Source of the DNA: an uncultured Peptococcaceae bacterium
GTDB taxonomy: Bacteria; Bacillota; Desulfotomaculia; Desulfotomaculales; Desulfocucumaceae
Direction of reading: 5' to 3'
NCBI GenBank assembly: GCA_958417755.1
Contig: CATZDY010000018.1
Coordinates: 1 to 36,404 of the forward strand
Length of the DNA: 36,404 nt
Numbering within the stretch: the stretch's first letter is position 1; each line of letters starts with the position of its first letter. This document shows positions 25,101-32,204 of the stretch, one piece after another. A program made the translations under genes and the position numbers. The notes under the pieces are model-generated. The model did not search any database, was not told the origin of the DNA, and worked only from the letters and a program-made list of their open reading frames with translations.

Positions 25101-27277
25101 TTCTGGAAGAAGATGAGCAAGCTGAAGCAGGGATAGCATCTTTGGATTTATTTGCCAGTGACATGGATGATGATTCCAGAGAAAAAGCAGCCTTAATGGA
25201 TGAACTCCAAGATATTTTGTATGTCAGTGATCCTTTTACCTATGAATTGCTCTATGCTAACGCTGTGGTCAGGGAGCAGATGGGGTTTATGCATCATGAC
25301 TATGTGGGGCAGAAATGTTATAAAGCTTTACAGGGCTTGGACGCCCCTTGTCCCTTTTGTACCAATGCTTTGTTAAACTTTGACGAATACTATGTATGGC
25401 ATCATACCAACAAGCTCATCCAACGGCAGTTTATTCTCAAAGATCGGTTAATCTGGTGGAAGGGCAAGCCTGCCCGCTTGGAATATGCCATGGATATTAC
25501 GGATCAACAATACATTAGCAAAGCATTGCTGGATAAGCTGGAATCAGGAACCATCTTGTTGCAATGCATCCGTTCCATTGTTACAGCTGCCACTGCCAAA
25601 GAAGCCGTCCAGGTGGCTTTGGCTGCAGTGGGAGATTTTTATCAGGCAGAGCGTGCCTTTATCATTGCCTTTGACCAAGAACAGAGCAATTGTGATATGG
25701 TGTATGAATGGTGCAACAAAGGCTTTGCCTCCCAAGTGGATTCCTGGCTGAAACTTAAATTTTATCTCCGGGATTTTTGGATGAATGCCTTGCAGAAGAA
25801 AGAGCCTTTTATTCTGGCAAATGTGGAGGATTTGCGACAATATTCTCCCAATGAGTATAATCGTTTGAAGGAATGGAATATCCGTTCCATTTTTGCCATG
25901 CCCTTTGCTTCTTTGGATACTGCCAGCGGATACCTGGTGATGATGAATACCACCTTGCGCCAGCAAGAATTATCTTTTTTGGAAACCATCAATTATTTTT
26001 TAATCAATGAACTGACCAAACGGCAATTGCATGAAAAATTCGAGTTTGTCAGCTATCACGATCCTTTGACCGGATTGCCGAACCGCAATTGTTATGTTCA
26101 ATATCTCAATGAGCTGAACAAAAAAACGTTGACCAGCATAGGCATTGTGATAGCTGATATCAATGGGTTAAAACACATCAATGAGCGCTTTGGCTATCCT
26201 CTAGGGGATCAAGTGGTCCAGCAAACAGCCCAAATTTTACAGGAGCAGTTTGCTTTGCAAAAAATCTTTCGTTTGGGTGGGGATGAATTCATTGTCCTTT
26301 GTGAGGACCTGTCAAGGGTTGCATTTACCCAAAAAGTACAGCAAGTGAAAAGTCTATTTGACGAAAGGCCTGATAATGGGGTTTCCCTGGGGTATACTTG
26401 GACAGAAAAAAACGAAGAAATCCCCGTGTTGGTCAATCATGCCAATGAGTTGTTGTGCATTGCCAAGCAGCAATATTATGAAACTGCAGAAGCAGTGAGC
26501 AAGCATTATCGCCCCAAAATATTAAAGGAATTGCTCAATGACATTCGGGATGGACAGTATCATGTGTATTTTCAGCCAAAGGCAGATATGACAACTGGGT
26601 CTATCATTGGGGCCGAAGCTTTGGTGCGGCGTATTCATCCCAAACATGGCCTCATTGGGCCTAACAAATTTATCCCTTCCTTGGAGAAGGAACGTTTGAT
26701 ACGATTCATTGATTTATTTATCTTTGAAGAAGTATGTAAGACCTTGGCCAATTGGCAAAAAAAAGGGTATCCCTTGCTACCTGTATCCTTGAATTTTTCC
26801 CGGGTGACTTTGTTGGAAAAGGATCTTGTAGGCAGCTTGTCCATGATTCGGGAGAAATACAGGGTGGATAGCCAGTGGATTGAAATAGAAATTACGGAAA
26901 GCATTGGGGAAATGGAACGGGAAGTAATTGCAGAAATCAGCGCTAATTTTAAACAGGAAGGGTTTCATATTTCCTTGGATGACTTTGGGAGCAAATATAC
27001 CAGCATTTCCATGCTCACAGTGATGGATTTTGATGTGTTAAAGCTGGACCGCAGTTTGGTGGAAAATTTGGTGCACAATGAAGACAACCAAACAGTGGTA
27101 CGTTATGTCATTGAAATGTGCCGGAAAATGAAAATCAAAACCATTGCTGAAGGGGTGGAGACAGAAAAACAGCACTTGATGTTGCAACAATTGGGCTGTG
27201 ACCAAGCCCAGGGATATTTGTACAGCAAACCCATACCTGTGACTGAATTTGAATCCTTTGCTTTTATGAGCCAATGA
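22151..27277 (+). CDS. Giant SnoaL-PAS(n)-GGDEF-PAS-GAF-GGDEF-EAL cyclic di-GMP protein
   Basis: About 1708 residues, no membrane helix. In order: SnoaL/NTF2-like domain (about 1-140), at least four PAS domains plus a degenerate fifth (about 165-800), GGDEF 1 (about 805-965; GRIGGDEF near 883 with an RHGD I-site), a PAS variant with the cysteine cluster KCY ... PCPFC (about 1015-1120), GAF (about 1130-1290; YEWCNKG), GGDEF 2 (about 1295-1450; FRLGGDEF near 1375, no I-site) and EAL (about 1465-1705). EAL residues are kept: EALVR, NFSR, EIEITES, DDFGSKYTS, KLDR, EGVET, QGYLYSKP. Both synthesis and hydrolysis appear possible. Start ATG 22151 is preferred over 22139 because GAGGAA is about 5 nt upstream. 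A terminator follows at 27384. Confidence 0.87.
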   Translation: MNSENLQVQELCMNFIQAYWVERAPKEVLSYLAEDACCIGIGQFGMAKDKAAFARLLLAEVKRNPHPFEIKWGECKVIQLDCHGYYVLSSLVISAPGEDFSMGMRIICIIKENQAQELQIYSAYTYAGLDLQEGDGHPFSWGEQIIGGFGQGALDFCAHVLPGGVMGRYLEKGFPLYHINEQMLSYLGYTRKEFMAAIDGLVIHCIHPADQEQVCRGIEEQLQNADNFEMQYRLLKKDGSFLWVWEKGWRIVAPGKRPVIMGICLDITHVVVLQQQQEENMLLLQNKKQELDEITRNVPSGVMKCTCDEFCRFLYLSDSFCNIVGYTQEELIGPLVRNSFYTLVHEEDQAELRQEIERASIFKGQQFTWEYRMKRKDGTIIWVSDTSQILEENGEIYCYCVVTDITQRKEADEKLEALMTNIPGGVCWVRFDENFTLLYGNDSFYELYGYTPLQMKLELGNCLIAAIYQEDILVIIKAIQRALDQGKPGFEFEKRVYRRDGEMLWLLTKGNFMWEKDGITLQCVVIDITDRKAMEEELRINEERFRIALEQTTNIVFDYHFPSQELVYSKQAIQIYQLPQIMQNAPDSLIQQGIIHPDYVEAFLAMFTQIRQGKPTASCVFQSINAAGQYLWNRIVLTGIQDDQGNPVRAIGLVEDITLQREAEIAYLKEEQYRQAILSDALAYAEVNISQDELEKSGGSWEDLYPQPYSYSYTQFINLEAEKLAYPEDYTNFLDMFLPSGMLAQFEQGIAEIKCEHRRLNAEGKMIWMLMIMHMIKDVVTKDIKGIAYLKDIDKDKKEQLIMQYHSKRDSLTGLYNKGATERLIRSFLDSQHNNGYNAFFILDIDRFKEINDTFGHLFGDHILAEMAQKLKAFFRHGDIIGRIGGDEFVVFMKNAYHPTIVEEKAQGICDLFHRRYGDQHTLSCSIGIAFSPMDGITFEGLYQSADIALYEAKERGRNQYVLYHSSMKQDNWIPYSNTRIEKVLEEDEQAEAGIASLDLFASDMDDDSREKAALMDELQDILYVSDPFTYELLYANAVVREQMGFMHHDYVGQKCYKALQGLDAPCPFCTNALLNFDEYYVWHHTNKLIQRQFILKDRLIWWKGKPARLEYAMDITDQQYISKALLDKLESGTILLQCIRSIVTAATAKEAVQVALAAVGDFYQAERAFIIAFDQEQSNCDMVYEWCNKGFASQVDSWLKLKFYLRDFWMNALQKKEPFILANVEDLRQYSPNEYNRLKEWNIRSIFAMPFASLDTASGYLVMMNTTLRQQELSFLETINYFLINELTKRQLHEKFEFVSYHDPLTGLPNRNCYVQYLNELNKKTLTSIGIVIADINGLKHINERFGYPLGDQVVQQTAQILQEQFALQKIFRLGGDEFIVLCEDLSRVAFTQKVQQVKSLFDERPDNGVSLGYTWTEKNEEIPVLVNHANELLCIAKQQYYETAEAVSKHYRPKILKELLNDIRDGQYHVYFQPKADMTTGSIIGAEALVRRIHPKHGLIGPNKFIPSLEKERLIRFIDLFIFEEVCKTLANWQKKGYPLLPVSLNFSRVTLLEKDLVGSLSMIREKYRVDSQWIEIEITESIGEMEREVIAEISANFKQEGFHISLDDFGSKYTSISMLTVMDFDVLKLDRSLVENLVHNEDNQTVVRYVIEMCRKMKIKTIAEGVETEKQHLMLQQLGCDQAQGYLYSKPIPVTEFESFAFMSQ

Positions 27278-27383
27278 TGTTTGGTTTAGATGGCAACAGC
27301 TAAAATCGTGGCATGCAAAAAATCAAACAAGCGTTGCCTATGTAAATAAGCATGGCTAAGGGGTCTAAAAGAAGCAAACAAAG

Positions 27384-27423
27384 AAAACCTGTGTTCTGGG
27401 TAATATAAAACAGGTTTTTTTGT
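27384..27423 (+). terminator. Rho-independent terminator after the giant cyclase gene
   Basis: AAAACCTGT (27384-27392) pairs with ACAGGTTTT (27410-27418), followed by further T residues (TTTTG). About 105 bp after the stop codon and before the convergent membrane-protein gene. Confidence 0.75.
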
Positions 27424-27463
27424 TTCCAGGCCATTGGCCCAAGTGGTAGTTTTGTACCTTTTT

Positions 27464-27895
27464 TTATAATCTTTTATCCAAAAGGCGATACACTATGAGC
27501 CCACAAACATACTGGAAAATCCATACACCTACTAATACCAATAGCAGCAACTGGTCTACATGGCATAAAGCGAAGAGAACAATGAGCAAGGATAAAAGGG
27601 CAAAGGTCAAGAGATAGGCAATGCGTCCGGATTTGTCCCGCAGCATGATGTTTCTTTCGTCTTGTAATTTGATGCGTTCTTCCTGTAAGCGTTCAGCATA
27701 GCGGGGGGCATGTTGGGGTCTGGTCCAGTGGATGTATTTGTAGAGCATGACCAAACCAGGTCCTAAAAGGGCGCCAGCAAAACCAAAGACAAATCCCTCG
27801 GCAGTAAGCTTAGGCCCGAAAATACCAAAGCACACCAGGGCCAGGCCACAAAGAATATAGCCAATGCTTGTGTAAAGCATGCTTTTTTTCATCAT
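27464..27895 (-). CDS. Small multipass membrane protein partnered with an XRE regulator
   Basis: A 143-residue protein with four predicted helices in two hairpins: SIGYILCGLALVCFGIF and FVFGFAGALLGPGLVMLY, then IAYLLTFALLSLLIVLFAL and LLLLVLVGVWIFQYVCGLIVY. The cytosolic link is highly charged and contains RLQEERIKLQDERNIMLRDKSG, the 'ERn..I..k.g' pattern common in DUF2178-like proteins that sit beside small XRE regulators. Its ATG overlaps the regulator's stop by 4 bp (ATGA), and GAGGAGG precedes it. Function unknown; probably controlled by, or controlling, the regulator. Confidence 0.75.
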   Translation of the reverse strand: MMKKSMLYTSIGYILCGLALVCFGIFGPKLTAEGFVFGFAGALLGPGLVMLYKYIHWTRPQHAPRYAERLQEERIKLQDERNIMLRDKSGRIAYLLTFALLSLLIVLFALCHVDQLLLLVLVGVWIFQYVCGLIVYRLLDKRL

Positions 27896-28092
27896 ACTTC
27901 CTCCTCATAGATGAATATGTCTTCAATGGAACAGCCAAAAAAACGGGCGATTTTAAAGGCCAGCAAAATGGAGGGGTTGTAGCGTCCCTTTTCTAAGGAA
28001 CTGATGGTTTGTCTGGATACTTCCAAGGCTGCTGCCAGTTCTTCTTGTTTTAAGCCCCTTTCTTTGCGGATATTTTCTAACCTATTTTTCAA
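27892..28092 (-). CDS. XRE-family helix-turn-helix regulator
   Basis: A 66-residue protein that is one Cro/C1-type helix-turn-helix: IRKERGLKQEELAAALEVSR forms helices 1-2, QTISSLEKGRYNPS the recognition helix, and the C-terminal FGCSIEDIFIYEEEV is typical of YgzD-like small regulators. The start is a TTG (28090-28092) with AGGAG 8 nt upstream. Translation is coupled to the membrane-protein gene by a 4-bp overlap. Two near-identical inverted repeats in its promoter suggest autorepression. Confidence 0.9.
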   Translation of the reverse strand: MKNRLENIRKERGLKQEELAAALEVSRQTISSLEKGRYNPSILLAFKIARFFGCSIEDIFIYEEEV

Positions 28093-28116
28093 GAGCTGTG
28101 CTCCTTTCTTGCTTCA

Positions 28117-28136
28117 ATGGAAAGTATGCTTTCCAT
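28117..28136. promoter_or_regulatory. Operator 1 of the XRE operon
   Basis: ATGGAAAG-TATG-CTTTCCAT, with perfect 8-bp arms, lies just downstream of the -10 where transcription should begin. Probably a regulator binding site. Confidence 0.7.
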
Positions 28137-28141
28137 TTATA

Positions 28142-28170
28142 ATGATAGCTGAACATTAGGTGTATGTCAA
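28142..28170 (-). promoter_or_regulatory. Promoter of the XRE operon
   Basis: On the minus strand, TTGACA (28165-28170) and TATCAT (28142-28147) are separated by 17 nt. A strong housekeeping promoter, flanked and overlapped by the two operators. Confidence 0.8.
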
Positions 28171-28183
28171 GCACACTTTCCAT
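28164..28183. promoter_or_regulatory. Operator 2 of the XRE operon, overlapping the -35
   Basis: On the minus strand this reads ATGGAAAG-TGTG-CTTGACAT: one perfect half-site identical to operator 1, and a second half with 6 of 8 matches that contains the -35 TTGACA. The centres of the two operators are 47 bp apart. Confidence 0.6.
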
Positions 28184-28342
28184 AAACCCAATGGTTTGTT
28201 TTGCATAGAAAAATTCCTTGGTCAACCTGCAAAGCTAAAGGAACAATGGTTTTGCTAACATAGGTATTTGAGATTCATGGTAGATGGAACATTGGTTATG
28301 GTGTAAAATAAAGCAATACAGCCTTAAGAAAGGTAATGGTTC

Positions 28343-31114
28343 ATGGAACACTTATTGCAAATGAAAAAAATCCTGGATGGCATGGCTGGGATCTGCATTT
28401 ACGTCATTCGCCAGGACAATTATGAAATTTTGTACTTTAATCAACGGGTGAAGGAATATACTCCCCATGTAGCCCTGGGTCTTAAGTGCAAAGATGTTTG
28501 GGAGGGGTATTGTCGCTATTGCCCGTTGCAATATATTGGGGATAAGGATTCTTATTCCACCATTAGTTATGATGATCCCTTTGGGAAGATTGTGGATATT
28601 TCTGCCACAAAAATGATGTGGGAGGATAAAATTCCTGCTTATATCATTGCTGTCAGCCCCCACGCTTTGACCTTGGAAGAGCAAAAGAATGAGTTGGAGA
28701 AACAGCAGATGTCCCTGGCCATTGCCCAGGTGTATCCTCTGGTGATTTCCGTGAATTTCACCCAAAATACCTATACCACGCTGGAGTCTGACCAATATGT
28801 GTTACAAAAGGTGCCAGAACAGGGGAATTTTGACCAGCTGGTTGCCATGGTAACAGCCACCATGCACCCTGATTTCCAGACCCCATTCTATCAGACCTTT
28901 TGCCCAAAGAGTATGCAAAAGGCCTTTGCCCAAGGGAAAAGGGAATTATACATGGAGCACCGCCAGATGGGGGATGACGGCCTGTATCATTGGAGCACCA
29001 GCCATGTGATTCGTATTGAAAATCCCTATCATGATGATGTATTGGGCGTTGTTTTAAGCCAAAATATTGATGAAAGAAAACGGATTGAGCGGGAAACCCA
29101 GGAAGCAAACCGTCGTTTTACCTCCATTGTACGAAGCATGTATGCCATGGTGCTGGAAGGGGATTTGTTTTCTGGGGTTTTATACAGCCTCCAAGACCAG
29201 AATGGGGGCGTGTATCCTGTATTGGACAGCAGAACAGTGGAAGAGGCTGTTTCTTATGTGGCGGATGAATTGATTCATCCAAAGCAGCGGGAAACATTTT
29301 TACAGCGCTTGGCAGTGCCAGCCATGATAAGCTGTTTTCAGCAAGGGCAACAACAAATTTATTTTGAGGGGTTATTAAAAACAGGAGACCAAGGCTATCG
29401 GTGGCATGCTTTTATTGCCCAGCTGGTGACTTTTGAAAAGAATAGCATGAAAGTGATGTTTTATTTGCAGGATATGGATGAGATCCGGCGGGAAGAGGAA
29501 CAAAAAAAGCGGGTTTTAGAGGATGCTTTGATTTTAGCGGAACATGCCAATCAAGCCAAAACGGATTTCCTTTCCCGCATGTCCCATGATATCCGCACGC
29601 CCATGAATGCCATCATTGGCATGAGTGCCATTGCCGCTGCCCAGGTGGATAATCAAGAGAAAGTGGCGGATTGTTTAGGTAAAATCGATGTTTCAGCAAA
29701 ATTTCTTTTGACCTTGATCAATGATGTTTTGGATATGGCTAAGATAGAAAGCGGTAGAATGACCATCGCCCAAGAACCCCTTGTGTTAGAAGATTTGTTG
29801 AGGAGCATTGAGGCTTTGGTGTATCCCCAGGCAGAGAAAAAAGGTTTAACCTTTGCCATGCACTTGGAAGATACCTTAGATCCTGTTTATTTGGGGGATG
29901 CATTGCGTATCAATCAGGTTTTGATGAATTTGTTGAGCAATGCCTTGAAATTTACGCCCCCAGGGGGGAAAATTGCTTTATTGATTAAAAAGCTGCGGAG
30001 CAACAAAGATGCTGTAACCCTGGGCTTTGAAGTGCAGGATACGGGAATTGGTATTCCCAAGGAGTTTTTGGGCAAAATTTTTGAGCCTTTTGAACAATCA
30101 GAATTAACCCAGGGTCGGGTGTTTGAAGGCAGTGGTTTGGGTCTTTCTATCACTAGAAACCTGGTCCATCTTATGGGGGGCCGGATGGATGTGTTGAGCG
30201 AGCCAGGGCAGGGAAGTCGGTTTATGGTGGAACTGCCCTTAGGCCAAACAACTTCCCAAACCAAAGCAAGGGCTGAGGATAGGGGGCTTGGTTTTGAACA
30301 ACTGCGGGTATTGATTGTGGATGATGATGTTGTAAGCTGTGAATATACCCAAGCTGTTTTAAAGCGTATGAAAATTTTTGCCCACTGGGTGCTTTCCGGC
30401 CAAGAAGCAATCCAGGAACTGCGGCAGGCCCAAAGGGAAAAGCGGGGCTATGATTTGGCTTTCATTGACTGGAAGATGCCGGATATGGATGGTCTGGCAA
30501 CAGTGCGGGAAATTCGGAACATAGCAGGAGCGGATACCATGCTCATCATCATGTCAGCCTATGACTGGACAGAAATTGCAAAGGAAGCGCAGTTGGCTGG
30601 GGCTGATTTTTTCCTATCCAAGCCCCTGTTTCCCGAAGCCATGCGGGATACATTTATGCAAGCTTTGTCCAAAAAAGAAGCCCGGGCCAAGGGACAATCA
30701 TTCGGAGTAAATCCAAGGCCCCTTGAAACAAGGCTTTTGCTGGTGGAGGATAATGAGCTAAATTTGGAGATTGCCCAAACCATTTTGGACATGCAAGGAT
30801 TTCAAGTGGAAGTGGCTAGGAATGGAAAAGAGGCTTTGGAGCTTTTTTCCCAGTCCAAGGCCGGGTACTTTCAAGCCATTTTGATGGATATTCGAATGCC
30901 AGTGATGGATGGTCTGGAAGCCACCAAGGCCATCCGCCATCTAGACACTGCCTATGCCCGTACCATTCCCATCATTGCCATGACAGCCAATGCTTTTCAG
31001 GATGAAGTGGAATATGCCAAACAAATCGGCATGAATGACTGCCTGATTAAGCCCATTGAGCCCCATGCATTGCTGGAGCGATTACAAACTTGGATTAGGG
31101 GCAACCAGAGATAA
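28343..31114 (+). CDS. Hybrid sensor histidine kinase with two receiver domains
   Basis: A 923-residue soluble kinase. The N-terminal PAS variant (about 5-110) carries the cysteine cluster KCKDVWEGYCRYCP. Two further PAS-like domains follow (about 125-250 and 255-385), then HisKA (about 400-470; FLSRMSHDIRTPMNAI with phospho-His near 415), the HATPase domain (about 510-635; NLLSNALKF, DTGIGI and GSGLGLSI) and two receivers: REC1 (about 650-770; phospho-Asp in FIDWKMPDMDG near 708) and REC2 (about 790-915; LMDIRMPVMDG near 849). All key catalytic residues are present. No membrane helix, so it senses a cytosolic cue. No response regulator output gene is adjacent; the two receivers may pass the signal to a distant partner or act as a phosphate sink. 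AAAGG lies 9 nt upstream of the ATG. Confidence 0.9.
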   Translation: MEHLLQMKKILDGMAGICIYVIRQDNYEILYFNQRVKEYTPHVALGLKCKDVWEGYCRYCPLQYIGDKDSYSTISYDDPFGKIVDISATKMMWEDKIPAYIIAVSPHALTLEEQKNELEKQQMSLAIAQVYPLVISVNFTQNTYTTLESDQYVLQKVPEQGNFDQLVAMVTATMHPDFQTPFYQTFCPKSMQKAFAQGKRELYMEHRQMGDDGLYHWSTSHVIRIENPYHDDVLGVVLSQNIDERKRIERETQEANRRFTSIVRSMYAMVLEGDLFSGVLYSLQDQNGGVYPVLDSRTVEEAVSYVADELIHPKQRETFLQRLAVPAMISCFQQGQQQIYFEGLLKTGDQGYRWHAFIAQLVTFEKNSMKVMFYLQDMDEIRREEEQKKRVLEDALILAEHANQAKTDFLSRMSHDIRTPMNAIIGMSAIAAAQVDNQEKVADCLGKIDVSAKFLLTLINDVLDMAKIESGRMTIAQEPLVLEDLLRSIEALVYPQAEKKGLTFAMHLEDTLDPVYLGDALRINQVLMNLLSNALKFTPPGGKIALLIKKLRSNKDAVTLGFEVQDTGIGIPKEFLGKIFEPFEQSELTQGRVFEGSGLGLSITRNLVHLMGGRMDVLSEPGQGSRFMVELPLGQTTSQTKARAEDRGLGFEQLRVLIVDDDVVSCEYTQAVLKRMKIFAHWVLSGQEAIQELRQAQREKRGYDLAFIDWKMPDMDGLATVREIRNIAGADTMLIIMSAYDWTEIAKEAQLAGADFFLSKPLFPEAMRDTFMQALSKKEARAKGQSFGVNPRPLETRLLLVEDNELNLEIAQTILDMQGFQVEVARNGKEALELFSQSKAGYFQAILMDIRMPVMDGLEATKAIRHLDTAYARTIPIIAMTANAFQDEVEYAKQIGMNDCLIKPIEPHALLERLQTWIRGNQR

Positions 31115-31149
31115 AGGCCTGGTAAGATGAATGATCTTAAAGGTTCATG

Positions 31150-31195
31150 GTAACAAACGAACCGTCCATTGGTTTTCGGATGGTTCGTTTGTTAC
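31150..31195. terminator. Long hairpin after the hybrid kinase gene
   Basis: A perfect 14-bp stem (31150-31163 with 31182-31195, GTAACAAACGAACC and its complement) extends by a G-U pair and three more base pairs around a 10-nt loop. There is no T tract, so it is either an atypical terminator or a stabilising 3' structure. Confidence 0.55.
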
Positions 31196-31272
31196 ATCAC
31201 AACATTTTGGGGCCAACCGTTCATTGCAGTAAGAATAAAGCCATGGTACTATGAGGAAAGAGGAATATCAGC

Positions 31273-32021
31273 ATGAGAAACAGCCACGTTTTTTTCATAG
31301 TCCTTGTATAGCCCTTTGTTTTACTTGCTGCCTGTCATCCTGGTTATAATCTATTAGGAGCAAAAACCACGGCATTATCCAAAAGCCCAGGATCAGTGGA
31401 GATGCAGCCAGACATCTACGAATGCTATAAAAGATTTAGGGATACCAGATGCCAAAGGGCGATGTGAGGACCGTGCTGGCAGATCTAACCCAGGATGGGA
31501 GTGAGGGGCTGATTGCTCTTCATAAAATAAAAATATCTGATAAAGAGTATATAAATCAAAAGACAGAGCCTACGAATAGATTGGAGTCTGGCTTTTTGGT
31601 GGAGATTGGTGTTTACACCATTATAAATGGAGAGGTATGCACATGATAGCATACAGATGCCAATACTTCCCATGCGGGTTGGACCTGGCTCTATTTGTAC
31701 CAACAGGACGGAAAAATTTATCTGTTTCAGTATAATCCGGAAATGTATCAGGGAAGGAGTCATTATCAATATGAGATATTTTCCTTTCAACAGGATGGCA
31801 GCAAGATAATGCTATATAGCAATATTGTTTCCTGTGATATGAATATAGCAGGAGAACAGGATAGGATGACAGAGCAAATCACCACTTTATTGGCAGAAGT
31901 GAACTTTTACAGAGAATCCTGTATTCCTCTTGTGGAAGTTGGAGAAGACTATTTTGCTAAAGAATGGTATTTTGATGAGGATTCGTATCTAATACAAAAA
32001 GATGATGTAGGGAAGAAATAG
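31273..32021 (+). pseudogene. Decayed lipoprotein gene
   Basis: An ATG at 31273 (AAAGAGGA upstream) opens MRNSHVFFIVLV, then a TAG at 31309-31311, then in the same frame PFVLLAAC, a classic lipoprotein signal peptide and lipobox. The coding trace continues in other frames: AIKDLGIPDAKG (about 31420-31455), GDVRTVLADLTQDGSEGLIALH (from ~31455), a break near 31630-31650, then DANTSHAGWTWLYLYQQDGK, and finally 31695-32021 to a TAG. 'LADLTQDGSEGLIALH' matches the 'D.DgDG..ELi' segments found in secreted Lachnospiraceae-type lipoproteins. So one nonsense codon and at least two frame breaks destroy the gene. It is not an intact protein; the original function is unknown. Confidence 0.7.
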
Positions 32022-32204
32022 AAAAATGCTGATGCTGATTTAACAGTTTCTAACAGTTAAAATGGCGGAGAGTTATGGGGTATAACCGGATTGTTGGTTC
32101 GTAGGAGAATGTGGGTAACATAGTGAGAATGCTTGATCCGGAGTATTGTTTGTCCTTTCTTAATAAGAGAACGAAGATGAGTGTAAGGCATGGAGGATAG
32201 AGTG

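Noticed and set aside
27464..28092. XRE regulator plus small partner considered as a toxin-antitoxin pair
   Set aside because: The partner is a four-helix membrane protein of the DUF2178-like kind, not a known toxin fold, although double operators and coupling resemble such systems.
28210..28330. GCAAAGCTAAAGG string upstream of the hybrid kinase, reminiscent of the cyclic di-GMP-I (GEMM) riboswitch core
   Set aside because: The preceding GCAAA[C/U]C element, the GAC before GCAAAGC and the closing helices are missing, so the match is a short coincidence.
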